A stretch of 64,000 nucleotides of DNA from Fomes fomentarius (lineage: Eukaryota; Basidiomycota; Agaricomycetes; Polyporales; Polyporaceae), in the NCBI GenBank assembly GCA_022606135.1, contig JABYQN010000019.1, forward strand, positions 248,001 to 312,000, read 5' to 3'. Numbering within the stretch: position 1 is the first letter of the stretch; the number at the start of each line of letters is the position of its first letter. Shown in pieces: positions 1 to 12,336 of this stretch. Under the pieces are notes generated by a model. The model saw nothing but the letters and a program-made list of their open reading frames with translations. It ran no database searches and was not told the origin of the DNA. The position numbers and the translations under genes were made by a program.

Positions 1-1381
1 TCCTTCACTACGCGATCATATCACCATACTTTTTGAACGCAGTCGAGGTAGACTCGCTGCGCTCCAGACGCGAGTACACGTTCCCCTAGGCTCGCTGGGT
101 AAGCCCCCTGCGGATGTCGATGAGGGATTATATCATAGGTGCAGGGCTTCCCTATTATTCGGTACATCGGTACAGCGTGAGCGATGTGGCCAAATACACG
201 ACTCGCGTTGATCACCATCTTACTACTGAAGGAGCAAGGTAGCAGGGACGCGATCAGTGTGGACGAGGCCATCCAGGGAGTACGATCATGCATACCGATT
301 TTTTTGCTCTGGAGAGTGATTAACGGGACACAAGGATGGGAACGTGTTTGGGTACCGAGGCAAATGTACTCAGCCGGTTGCGAGATGTGACGATGGCATG
401 TCAAGATAAGGATGGACACACTCCTGCGTGAGCGTCTCACGGGGCTACGAATCAGTAACAGTCAGCGAATGGCAGCGATGCTAGAGCCTTCTTGGGAAAT
501 GGGAAATGATAGAATGGCTGCGATATCCTGCCCTTCGTAGGTTCAGTCAGGCAGAAAGAGCGATTTGGACAAACGAGGCCTGGCCACACGATGAGGCCCC
601 TTCGAAGTTTGAGCGGATGTTCGTGATCTGGAAAGTGGAATGACCTTGAGTTGTGCGCGTTCTAGATCGTGCCAAGAGTGCTTCGCAGCGCCGATGAGCT
701 CGAAGATGTGCTTGCGCCCTTCCACACCGACCGCCGCTGCTTTTCACTTATGTGATTATATTTTCCCAGAGAAAGGCCAGTGCATGAAAGACAAAGCAAT
801 TGAGTCTGACGCCACAGCTAACTTGAGAACCACCTAGTCGGACTCTCTGGCCTCATCTTTCTTCTTCAGGAACATGAACATGCAGTGAATATAGCAAGCC
901 GCATAGCAAGACAATTGATCGCGTTCATCGCGTTCTCCGCCCTCGACTTCGCTACTATGCTGTCTGCTGTATGACTCCAAAGTGTCAGCTGTGCTAGTGA
1001 ATGTAAATTGACAAGTTGGTTTGAAGAACCAAGGATTTTGAATTGATCGCTGTTCGGTGACATCGCGATTGTATTCCTGGGGTTCGCTTGCGCGAATCCT
1101 TTGACAGGAAGGCAGGAGGTGTGAAGCGTATTGCAGTGATCGTACGACTGACGTGAGTGAGGTGATGCCGGTTGAATGACTGTATAACTGATTGTCCCTG
1201 CGTAGCAGTGCATGCTATCGAAGACCAACTCTCGCCAGAAGGTCGTAAGGACAAGCTCGGGGCCTCAATATTCTCGAGACAGACTCCAGCGCATCATCCG
1301 GCATTATAGTCATTGCGTTAGTTAGTGAGTACAGATACGCACATACATACATAATCTGAAGACATGAATGATAGTACAAAC
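1..1381. other. intergenic, no supportable gene
   Basis: I see no gene here. Open frames on both strands are short, lack conserved-looking motifs and have no consistent splice pattern. The segment probably holds the 3' flank of the minus-strand kinase gene and unannotated intergenic DNA. The part before about 500 could contain the end of a neighbour outside the window, but nothing shows it. Confidence 0.5.
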
Positions 1382-4300
1382 TCAAAGATGCTGCTGATTT
1401 GGCAACATGAGCAACGCGATACGCTCCTGTCGGATCCCATATAGTAGCACATAACGTTGTCCCTCTCCATTCTGCTTCAACACCGCATCCCTGATCTGAT
1501 GCGCATAGCCGGCATGCTGAGTCGGTAGTCCAGCTGCGATAGCCCGTAAAGCCTCGTCATTGTTCAACCAATTCGAATTCTTCGCCATCTCGTCAAACAC
1601 CGCTGTCGTCACGTCCACTGCAACAGTCCGTACCCCCGGAAGAGCCGTCTTCAGCGCAACCGTGCTCTCGTAAGCTATATTAGTAGTGAGCGTCCAGTGC
1701 AAGGATTAGGCAAAGGACGGCCTCACCCTTGTTGCTATAAAGACCCTTGCCGCCCTTCCTCTGCTTCTTGACATCGTTCGGAAGGACGACGAAGGTCTCG
1801 GCCATAGGCGTGGCCTCTTTCACAACGGGTTGGGGCTGCAAGCTATCCGTGGCCGTCTGACGCCCCGAAAGCGTCATGTCATAACGCTTCTGCTCGGCAA
1901 TGTGATGTTGCAGGAAGGTAACCAAGTCCGGCCCCTGTACTGTGAGAGGGGTCAACGATGACGGACGGTTCCCCTCGATTATTGACAGAGCATACCTTCA
2001 GTTTCGGTGCCGCGAAGGAGGCTCTTGACCTTGTATACTGGCGTTGAACCGGGGCGAGGTTTCGAGTGAACGATGAACCTAAGAAAACACATGAGTAATA
2101 CAGTAGAGCATTGATGACAATCTTACACGTACAGGACTCCCTCCGTCTTGCAAAGTTTGAGATAGTCCTCGGTCTCCGCGTCGGTGAATGCCGATTCGTA
2201 CATAACGTCTGCACTGATGTTGTGTTTCCACAGCATTGCTGCAAGCTCCAACCGTTCCGCGAGGAAGCCCGGTTGGTAGGAAACGACGTAGACGTCACAT
2301 CGACGAGGGCACCAATATCCGAAAGACTTCGGCTCCTTCAGCAGTTCCTGGGACTCCAAGTACTTGTTTTGATATGGCGCAAGCGTACTGGTGATCTTCT
2401 CGAGGTATATCTGGAGAGCGAAAGCAGCCTTGGGAATTGGGGTCACAGTGGGAGACGTGAGTCGACGGATCACGTGATCGTACCTACTCGAAGGGTGAGT
2501 GAGGGACCGCTACACAGGACCAAGGGAATTCACCGTCCACCCGTGGCGAGCACATCGTTACGCTTGTTGCTCCGTGCCGCCATGAAGCATACACCGTTCG
2601 CAAAGTACGCGTTCCGATGCCCTAGCATCAAGGGATCGATCTGAACTGGTCGAGTCACACCAGAAATCCGCGCGAAATGGATGGTGCTCCTCATGTCTGC
2701 GATGTACGGGTCTAGGAGCGTGCGCATCATGGGAGAAGACTTGTCGAGACGTTCGGCAAGATCATCTACTGAATCGTCTGTTCTTCAAGTGAGCACAATG
2801 AGCAGTACGGTGAGCGTAGCGCACGCACATATCGTCGCAAGGATCTCCAATTCGTCGATGATGGACCTAGATACGCCCTTCAGTTTGAAGTTGTTGCGTT
2901 TCTGTGACTTGCTCGACTTCGTGTTAGTCAACATGTTGATAGTCTCCCCCTGCATTTCCGGTGGTACACGCTCTAAAGCTGCCTCGAGGACTTGGATTGT
3001 GACTATGAGAAGGCGTGGAGTACTACTGATAAGGTGAGGACTCACTCTTTGAATGAGAAAGCACGAGTATGTAGTGCTCTGACAGGTCGCCAAAGATGTC
3101 TAAGCAGCTGTTCACGATTGTCATCCCTTCCGCTGCAGCAGCGTTCGGCCCATTGACGAGGTCAGGGGTAATGATATCGAATACAGCGACCTTGGAGGCA
3201 TGAGGATGACCAGCAGGAATGCTGTCGGGCGTCAGCATGATCTAGATGTCAAATCGGACTGGACGCACTTCGGGCGGTATATATCGCAAACATGATAGCG
3301 CTTAATACGTTTGTAGTCCGCACGGGCGGCGGTTCGTGCGAACGGAGGTAGCGCACTATGAGGGAGAGTGACAACTTCGCCTTGACGATCCAGGTATACC
3401 GCACGATTTTTGTCATCCTCGACAGGATTCGTGACCGGCATAAGGAGGGGCGTTTCCGAGTCGATTGCGCCGTGCAGATGAAAGAGCTGCTCTATGTGAT
3501 CTATCACAAGGGAATTGAGCGATGCGTGCTCAGGAGGTTCTGAATGTAGGTCATAAAGATACGAGCGAGCAATCTTCACAGGCTGGCCAAAGAGCGTAGA
3601 TAAAACAGTGGGGAGATGACTGGATTCAGGTTGCGCTACGAGGACCTCAGGTCAGGCGTCGGAGGAATAAAGGTCAAGACGTACTTATCATCTTCAATGC
3701 GCCAGCAACATACTCATCCTCTACACGAGTTGGCAACAGATCGCTCTGTGAAAGCTGTAGAGCGTTTGGTCGACGATCTGGATCGTGCTGGAGGAGCCAT
3801 GTGATGACTTCGGTGCATCAATTCACAACCGAACACGACTGGAAACATCGAAGGGACGACGTACTTTGCTTCTGCCTGGTCCGTTTGGGATCCCAATCCG
3901 ACGGGAAAATGATTGACGGTTGACGCAACTCTGGAATGACCCTGCTGCGCTCAGAATCAGTCTTGAAGTAATAGTTCATCTCAAAGAACACGATCTGGTG
4001 ATGCGCCGTCAGCACTGATGCTGGTGACACCGAGCAACTGTTTGTACCCCAAGACTGTACATGTCGGCCTTGGCGCTGGTCTGCACTTTGGCTTTGAGCT
4101 TGGCCTTCTTCGACTCCGAGGAGGACTTATGGGGCCGCATCATCTCGGGAGCCATGTAAAGGTGTGTTCCGACGTCTGAGATTCACTTCCAGTCATCAAA
4201 TGTTCGATCGCCATCAGAGAGGGCGTACCCAAGGTGATCTCATGGTCAAAAGGACCGCTGACAGTCTTGTCTGCGGGATCAACAGCGTCCATACTCTCCG

Positions 4301-7300
4301 TAGCAAGGCCGAAGTCTCCAACTGAAGTGCGAGTGAGCGAAGCACATAAAAACATCAACAGTGACTAGTACCTTTGCAATCACCCTTCGCATCTGATATT
4401 CAGTGAGTATGTGATCGAAGCTTTGGAGTAGAAGAATGCTTACCGACGAAGATATTCGTGAGCTTGATGTCTCGATGGAGCTAATGAGACGTCAGATACG
4501 ACCTCATGGCTCTTTTGAGATACATACGATTTTAAGGCTAGACATGTGGACGAGCGCTTTCAATATCTGGTTGAACAGACGCCACGCTTCTTCCTCGTCC
4601 AAACCTTCGGCAATTCGCTGCGAGCACTGCCATTAGCCAAAGCCCACCATTATAACCATCTATATACCTCTCGTAATGTCTGTCGTTCGACGAATTCCTG
4701 ACACAGACACACGTTAGTCAGAATCCTGTGGTCCCTTCACGAAAATGCTTTACCATCTGGATGTATAACATGCGCTTGAACTGTTGCAACGATGGCTCTG
4801 GCGTCCGGCGAATGATAGATTTCCCGTTGATCGGGATGGGCTTCCCCCTGAGGTCAGTCGTCGGTAAGAAGGGGTCGTCGTCGTCTATATCATCACTACT
4901 ATCACTCGTGTTGTGGTCGTCGTCGTCCTGCGAACTTGTCCGCGAAAAGTGGATGCTCGGGAAAGTCGAGTGTCGGCTGTTCCCAACTGAGTCAAGGTCC
5001 TTGAGGTCGTACGTGGTGAAGTTTCCGTCAAAGCCGTCGCTGGAACGCTTCGGCTTCGAAGTGAGACCATTGGTCGTGTCGTCGATCCTATCTGATTCCT
5101 CTGACTCCGACTCGGCAAGGTTCATGGGAAGGCCTTCCGACGTCTCGACCCATGTCGTATAGTACCGCACAATGAAAGGGTGATTAAGCCGACTCAAGGT
5201 GCTGACTTCCCGGAAGATCTTGTCATTTCCGACGTCTCGAAGCTTGATCTTCTTGACTGTTGCACCGTGAGCACACGAAGCTGCCATCCATGCGCACAGT
5301 ACAGTACGTACCAGCGTAGATGCGGTTGTCAATCTTGTTCCTGGCCTTCACGACCTGCCCGAAGCCACCTCGACCCTGATGGCGGTCAATCGATGATGAA
5401 AGATGTGAAAAGCGCGCCACGTACCAGAATCTCGAGCTCTTCCCAATCTTCCTTCCACCTACTCACGTGTCTCGCTGTCGGCGGTGGCATACGGAAGTAG
5501 TCATTCTCAGGCGAACCGAACGTGAACCCATTGACCGTTGGTGTCTTGGGTCCTACCGCACCAGTGAACACTCGAACCACACTGACGATGCAGGAAATAT
5601 ACCTGAGAAAGGCATGGTCGGCGTGCGGTTCGCAGGGACCATCGCCGACGGCGACGTGAGATCCTCTAACAAGCTCTGACAAGTGACACTACCCCTTCTC
5701 GTGACCGGAGTGAGCATGAGTGCAGCCTTCTGCAACATCGTTGGAGAGATCGTTGCTATGCGGTCCGTGAGAACACTACTGTGACCGGCAAGCATAGAGG
5801 AACTGACCAAAACGAAATGCCGTCTGCGGATCAGGATACTTCTCCATAACATCACGTCCAACGAGCATCTGGAGTAGTACGATCCCAGCGGAATGGATAT
5901 CGCGGCTCTTCGTGTAGGTCAGCTTAGACTCGACTGGGGCCATCCATCCCTCGGGCACTTCGTCTTCGTCGACTTTGGGATCGATGTTGAAACCGAAAGG
6001 GTCTGAGCGATGTAGATCGAGCAGCCGCATGTGATGGCCGACCTTGAACACCTTGACGATTTTCGAGGAGCTGGAATCCTCCTTCGGGGCAAGACCGATG
6101 CACTTGAGGTTGAGACCTGTCGTCAAGATGAGGGCAATGTACTATACGTCAGAGGAAGCAAGGTACCTCTGTGAACGATGTCTGCGTGGTGCACCGCTTG
6201 AAGTGCTGACAAGGTCTGAGCTAGGTACTCCTACATAACGATGTTGAGCACATCGCCTTGCCAGTTGTTACGTTGTGACCTACTATCGCGCGATTCTCTC
6301 GCAAGTGATCACTATCCTCAAGTACGTCATGCAGAGTGACTGACGGACGCTGTTCTGTTAGAATGATCAGGCGCGGAGATGAGTTGGCGTTCGGCGCCCT
6401 CAACTTCGCTGCGAGGACAGCCAGTAGGTTCGGATGACGGATCTGGCTGAGACGCTGCAGTTCACTCTCGACTTGCCTGAGCTTCTTCAGACCTTGGTTG
6501 GTGGAGTAGTAGTGTGATAGGAACGTAATCGACAACATCTCAAGAGGCAAGCTCGTCGACTGTTCGTCAATGACGGGCTCAGCCTGGAAGACTGTCCCAA
6601 GGCATTCTGACGAGCGGATGAGTTCGAGCGAGACGTGAAAGTATCTCACCACCGTTGCACTAACCTTGTTGTGGATGGAACAATCGAACCTTGTAGAACG
6701 ACTGACCTCGCCACTTGATCTCGCGATCGAACGACTCGGTCGGAGTAGTCTCCTCGGACGTAGGCACCTCAGTCGCATCGGACATTGCGCGCTTGCGCGC
6801 CTGCTGCAGCCGCTCGCGTTCGGCTTGCTGCTTGTAGACGTCCTCCCGGATCTGCTCGTTGAGCTGCTCGAGGTATTCGGCCTCGCGCTGCTTGTCCATC
6901 TGGGCTTCTGCTTCCTCGCGTTGCTTCCTTGCTCGCTTTTCCTCGATGGCGCGGCGATTCATCTCGGTCGCGAGCGAGCCTGCGACCTCAACGGGAGGCT
7001 TAACATTCGCCTCCATCCAGTCCTTGGCGAAGCAAACGATCTGTGATTATTATTAAGCATGGGTACTAGTGGGAGTGAAACAGGGACAACGCTGACCTGA
7101 AAGACCATCTCCATCCCCTTCTTCTGCTGCACTTCATCGTGAATGGCATGATTGAGTTTCGTGATTTCATTTGGTCTAAGACCAGCGATAGGCTGTTGGA
7201 TAGTGAAGATTGGAGGAGCACCGGTAGGATATGTGCGAGGAAATCTGACGTATATATGGATCAGTCCAACCATCCTCGCATTCGCATGTACAGGTTCTAA

Positions 7301-8246
7301 CACAAGGCTGTCTGTCTACCGCCGATGCATGGTTTGGCATTCGCATTCAGAGATACTCGCCCCGCATCATGTAAGAGATCGATCGTTAGAAAGAATACAT
7401 AATTTGTCACGCGCCTCCACATCCAAACAACGATCTTAGTAGGTGCATCTCTGATTGAAACCTGCGCGGGTGCCTGTTCTTCCAGATAGAAGCAAAGGAA
7501 GCAAAGGAAGCAAGGGGGGAGCTCGAGCACGCTACCAGTGCCTTTTCTAGGTTAGACGGACCACGAAACGCAGTCCGTCTGGTCCTGGGCAACGGTGGGT
7601 CCGGAGACCGCAGAAAAGGTATGCATTTTGCTTCCCCACCGAGCTGATACCCATTGCAACGCAGTCTCTTCAGTTACGAGTCGAGGCGGATGAGTATCCT
7701 CGTCACTAGCCACTCCGAGAAAGATGGAGCGCAGCAGTTGGGAAGACTCGCGGAGCGCATGCTTTCTGATGAGCGAACATCGCATGCACTACATAGGTAC
7801 CGAGGGAGATGTACCGTCGAGCACATGGCATGACAGGATGTATGACTCGCCACTAGTCATTATGACTTATGGGCGCTAATCTTCCACGGGCAAACACCGT
7901 GGCCCAAGAGATTCTCACAATGTCGACGGAGATGAAGGAGGACTCACTTAGTGTTCAAGTGGAAGTAGATCTTCTTCTCATACTCCTCCGTCGGATAGGT
8001 GACTCTGATAGTGAACTCCGGTAACCTGGTTGCGCCCTGAACGTAGGATCTACATGAGCGCTCCTCTCAGCCACAACGGCGAGACTACGACCGACCTTCC
8101 ACGCTTTCGGGGGAGGGCTCTCGATGAAGTCTTGATCAAATATACTCTGCGAGAAGATGAGCAAGCAAATGCGCAAGTATTCCAGAGTGTCATACCTTGA
8201 TGGCGGTAATTTCCTGTTGCTGTAGATCTTCGACGTTGGAGTCCAT
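1382..8246 (-). CDS. GCN2: GCN2-type eIF2alpha kinase (multi-exon)
   Basis: This encodes the amino-acid starvation kinase that phosphorylates eIF2alpha when uncharged tRNA binds. The modules appear in the diagnostic order. An N-terminal RWD domain starts at ATG 8246 with MDSNVEDLQQQEITAIK. A charged coiled coil (about 6990-6790) follows. A pseudokinase (about 6600-5800) has HRG and GLNLKC where an active kinase has HRD and KxxN. The true kinase (about 5430-3900) has GRGGFG, the ATP lysine in YAVKKIKL, a long acidic insert typical of GCN2, HRDIKLTN and DFG. A HisRS-like domain (about 3580-2100) and a C-terminal domain end at TGA 1382. Exons I could place: 8246-8196, 8146-8096, 8036-7948, then 7244 onward. 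Catalytic residues look intact, so it should be functional. Total length is roughly 1,600 residues. Other internal introns are 50-70 nt and only approximately placed. Confidence 0.93.
7245..7947 (-). other. 703-nt intron inside the GCN2 RWD domain
   Basis: The donor GTGAGTC (complement of 7941-7947) follows ...FHLNT and the acceptor CAG precedes the codons for FPRTYPTG, restoring a continuous RWD domain. At 703 nt it is more than ten times longer than the other introns read in the window. It contains a tandem AGCAAAGGA tract near 7493-7515 and no convincing coding exon. Confidence 0.7.
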
Positions 8247-9206
8247 TGTCGAGATCGCTCAGCAAGTAAGGTGTGAATGCTTGAGGAGGGGAGGGCCCAG
8301 GGGACCTCAGCAGCTCAAGCGTGCATCGCGCCGTCGTCAAAGAAGTTCAAAGTCGTCGTTGTCGTGGTCAAAGAACAAAGAGTCACTCCGCCAAGGACCT
8401 TGCTATGGAACATGAGGTATATAGGTCACGTGAGATCCAACAGCGCGGGAATTTGAAAGTCAATCGCAAGTTCGAACTTGAAGGGCGTCTGAACTTGAAG
8501 TTGAGCTCGTCTCCGACTTGTGACTGTCCTAGGTAAGACGGTGAGTAGTAAGTAGAATAGGACACGACAGGCAAGGATGTGCCAGGGCAAGACCCTGTTA
8601 CTCAACCGAGTCAAGTTCCCAAACTTGTTGCCCTGAGAGTAGGTGTTTCCGAGGAACTCGGAGAAGACTCAGGTACGCTGAGAATAGCTGGAAACTACCA
8701 TTCGACAATATTGTAAAGTGGAGTTCGAACTGAGAGCACATACGCCCTTCAACAACTTCCCTGCGCTTATGCTCCGCCAACGCACCGTAGCGATACTCAA
8801 GCTGATGAAATCGCTGTCGTTAATTCGATGAATGTGCTTGAGCTCCGCACAACACTAATGACATTCACATATAGCCAAACTGTCATGCCTGTTGCACTTC
8901 CCTCCAGGCGTATTCATCCCGCACACACCACTTCGCCGTGGTGCAGTAACATCCGCTTGTTGTGTAGCACTTGGTTGTCTCGTCTCCGGTACTCATCATT
9001 CCTGAACACCTGCCGTGGACCGCTCTATGCCGCAGCGCTCGTACGCCCGATTAGCTCTCAAATTTGTGTATTAAATAGAAATGTATGCATATCAATCCCG
9101 AGTGCCTTCAAGCCTTGAGGCATGGCGATGCAAAGTCCCGTCTCAGTGAACGAGCAGGGACACGACACAAATACTATCTGACACAAATGGGATATCGCAA
9201 GTCAGT
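8247..9206. other. intergenic between GCN2 5' end and jacalin copy 1 3' end
   Basis: This holds the GCN2 promoter and 5' leader on the minus strand and the downstream flank of the first jacalin-like gene. I see no supportable gene. Short open frames here have no recognisable domain. Confidence 0.5.
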
Positions 9207-10319
9207 CTAGGCGTCAACGGTGAGCCCCTCGACACCCTTGACGACATCCTTCAAGTCGCCGTTCCCGTCCTCGACGAGCGTGACTTCCTCGACAACGGCA
9301 TTCTCCTCTTCCACGTTCTTCTCAGCAGCGACAACTGCGGCATTGATGGGCAGCGTGTGGTATCTACCAATCTTCATCGGCCTAGAGAGGTCCTTGAAGA
9401 AGAACAGGCCGGAGAGGCCGACTGTCCGTAGCGAGCAGCAAAAACCGTCAGACATGGCACATCAAACAGAAACACCAAGGCGACCGTAAGACCACTCACG
9501 GTTGGAGGTGTGCTCGGCGAAGCCACCAAAGGCGAGGACATCGGAGACGTAGAACGCCTCCCCATGGTCCCAGAAGTTCTTCGCGTCCTTTGGAGGGCCG
9601 TAGGGCTGGATAACATCAGGGAACTCAGTCACCTTCGCGCATGCGTCAATAGCTGCCGGAAGAATCGGAGACTTACGCCAGCAATGCGGATGTCGCCCGT
9701 GTTGAGGTCGCAGATGACGAACCCGATCTTGCTGACAAACTCTCGCTGCCCGAAGCAGCCCTGCCTGCCTGCGCTGCCGAAGACACCGACGAGGATCTCG
9801 TTATCTGCGGAATTCGTATGTTAGCAGGGTTGAGAGTGTCTGCTATGAGCGAAGCACATACGCTGTAATTTAACCTCCTTCCGGTCGGCAAACTGGCTAC
9901 CGTGGTGCAGCGTAGTATTCTCGCCGTTCTTGAGCTGGTATTTGACCGCAATACCGTCAACCTGCAAAGGGTGGTGCATTATTGGTATGTTGAGGGAGGG
10001 ATACTCCACAAAACAACTTCACTTACAACCCAGCCGCTGGAGATGTAGATTGACTGGATCGGGTGCTGCTTGTCGAGGACACTCTTGCCTAAGAACGACC
10101 AGTGACCACCAACGGTCAGCTTCAGCCTGAGGGAAAACAAGGCGAGCACAAACCGTAGTCGTCGATAACAAAGTCGCCTAGCGCCACCGGCAGTGTCAGA
10201 CATATAAGAGAGCTGAAGAATGTAGGATCCAGCTCACCATTGTAGTTCATAGCGTAGACGTCGTTGAAGATATAGCCGTCACGGCCACCGACGACAGAGG
10301 AAGTAACATAGCCCTGCAT
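9207..10319 (-). CDS. jacalin-like lectin protein, copy 1
   Basis: The predicted protein begins MQGYVTSSVVGGRDGYIFND and has the layout of a beta-prism jacalin-like lectin domain. It carries an N-terminal GGRDG..FND turn, IQSIYI followed by GW and VDGIAVKYQ, an HHGSQFADRKE stretch, EILVGVFGRAG, PYGP, and a closing FGGF..HTSN..LSGLFFFKD strand. A short acidic tail of about 45 residues rich in E, D and V follows. Jacalin-family domains bind carbohydrates; the ligand cannot be read from sequence. Seven short exons match those of the two sister genes on the plus strand, including GCTGGC/GTAAGT at the sixth donor. There is no signal peptide, so it is probably cytosolic or unconventionally secreted. 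The stop is TAG at 9207-9209. The reading frame appears intact throughout. Confidence 0.75.
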
Positions 10320-11282
10320 GGTTGCGGTGGGATAGATGAGAAGTAAGGTGGGAGTAGTACTGCGTGTAGCTGCGAGCGAATAAAATGGGAGAGTGGTGGA
10401 GAGTCTCAAACTCGAATATTACCTTGTTATATATGAGAAGTAGGCCAGGATGACCTAACCACACGAGGAGGAGCGCTCTCACCATGAATGGAGCACATAC
10501 ACCTGATTGACAGAGTCAAGCAAGGCATGAATAATTCCAGACGGGCCTGAGAGGGTGGATACGGGTAACGTATCCGGGCACTGCAATACCGGAAGCCCTA
10601 GAATAGCTGTCGCTGATTAGACGTCGCGTCTAAAGCCATCAAAGATTTGAGCTGCTAGCGCGATATTACTCACCTGAAACCATTGTTCCCGTCAAGTGCA
10701 GACATGTCCGAAAAGGTGCAGTATGTAGCACCAAGGACAAAGACACAGGGACAGGCGAACTTGAGGTCCGCATCGAGGAGGGACCGGGGCTCGCATCCTG
10801 GAGACGAAGAGTAGCGTGACATGGGAGACATTGAATCGGTAGCTTGAGTCGATACTACACAAGATATATTTTCAAAGAGAAACTTACGGACGCCCGCAAG
10901 GAAAGGCAGTCACGTCGGGCGGTGAACGAAGCGTAGTATCCGGTGGTGCTGGACCAATCAGCCTGAGTAGGATCTACCTGAAAGGACGCCTAGACACAGA
11001 TGCTTCTCATCATAGCGATCCAGTCCCAACCTTCGGCGTTGGGCTACTCCGTAAATGACAGACAGACAGAAGGCGGGAACGACTTGGAAGAGCCCAGTGC
11101 AACTTCGACGCCAGACTCGGCCTGACTATACCGAGTAGAGTAGTTGCCCAAGGATGACAACCATCGATTTACCTACAACCAATATCTTGTGAGTTGCCTT
11201 TTGACACGTGGAAGGAAGGCATGAAGTGCATTCATACTGATTCACCCTAGTAGTTCGGATCGGAGGTTCCCATACCGGTCGG
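10320..11282 (-). promoter_or_regulatory. upstream region of jacalin copy 1 with elements shared by all copies
   Basis: Read on the minus strand, a TATATAA box lies at 10427-10435, about 110 bp before the ATG. Just upstream is a GAGCGC..CCTCCTC..GTGTGGTTAGGTCAT block (about 10450-10490). TTCCGGTATTGCAGTGCCC is at 10576-10594, GGAGTAGCCCAACGCCGAAGG-type sequence at 11030-11050, and CCGACCGGTATGGG at 11269-11282. Counterparts sit at similar distances in front of one or both sister genes. The 5' leader also matches copy 3, including GCTACACGCAGTACTA. Confidence 0.65.
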
Positions 11283-11707
11283 CAGTAGTAGAACAGAGTG
11301 ACAGGAATCGCTAACCCCGGACCCTGGAGTTGACAACAAGCACACTGCAATTTGGTATGCAGAGGACCGATCCTGTGAAGGGACAACGAACGTTCGATGC
11401 GGACCAGGAATCTGCACATACACCTGGAATCGGCGATTATCGCTGTGGAAATTTTCAGAGGCGGTTGCGGCAATAATCTCAAATCGAGGGGACGGATCTG
11501 AGGATACTTATCATTATTAGCATGGATGAAAGACGAGTTTGAACATGGTAGAGGCGGAGTGATAATGCGCATCTTCCAGTGCTGGGTATGTTTCGTGGAT
11601 AGGATGGGCTGAGCTTGATATAGAGTCGTCGCGTTCTTGAGGTCAAGTCGAGAAGCCTGACCGAAGTATCAAGAAGGCAGCCAACGTCAATCCCAAAAAC
11701 AACAATA

Positions 11708-11775
11708 AGTTGAGGCAGGGAATCGAACCCTCAGCTGCCGTGTGAAAGGGTAAAATGTTAACTGTTACACCACAT
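11708..11775 (-). pseudogene. degenerate tRNA-Glu(TTC)-like sequence
   Basis: The minus strand carries a box A-like TGGTGTAACAGTTA, an anticodon loop CTTTCAC reading TTC, and a perfect box B GGTTCGATTCC (11719-11729). The D arm can pair. The anticodon stem fails in most positions, the T stem has one mismatch, and no acceptor stem can be formed with the flanks. It is therefore better read as a tRNA pseudogene or tRNA-derived repeat fragment than as a working tRNA. Confidence 0.5.
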
Positions 11776-12336
11776 AGCACTACATCAGAGCTGTCCCACA
11801 TATAATAATCCATACAGACCATACTAAAGGGCTTCAACATGCTCGTCGCTCGGGCGTCCATCTGGCGTTCACGTCTTCTGATTCAACATCTCGCTGTGCT
11901 AACAACGCTCTTCGCTGTGGTCGACAACGTCGAGCTCGTACGTGCCTGATCTAGTCGTGCCACTGACAACATGTTTATTGAAGATGATACCCGACAGTGT
12001 TGATCTCCATGAATTACCCACACTCAATGCCCCGTTGAGCACGAGCTCGTCGGTGATCAGTGATGGTGATGAAAACCGATGCATCCGTCGTTGGAAACCG
12101 CGCACCAAGCACCCGATGTTGTCAGGATCTCACATGAAGCACGAAGCGAGCGCATATAAGGACCGCGCGGTGTTTGTCGCCGGTTTCCTCGTCCTGGTCG
12201 ACGTCGACGTGCTGTACGTCTCTTTTCACTTCCCCGTCGCGGCTGGTCCTTGCGCCTTTTCGTCTCCTACGCTCGCTCTGTTCTCTTTCCTGTTCTTCAG
12301 AACCATCTCACGTCTCTGTCAATATCAACGTCTGAG

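Noticed and set aside
11126..11572. Minus-strand frame resembling 22919-23305 (CCQLQG..LA.PVTL..YCRPVW)
   Set aside because: The similarity is real but comes from the shared upstream DNA of jacalin copies 1 and 3; frames shift outside the block, so a protein is unlikely.
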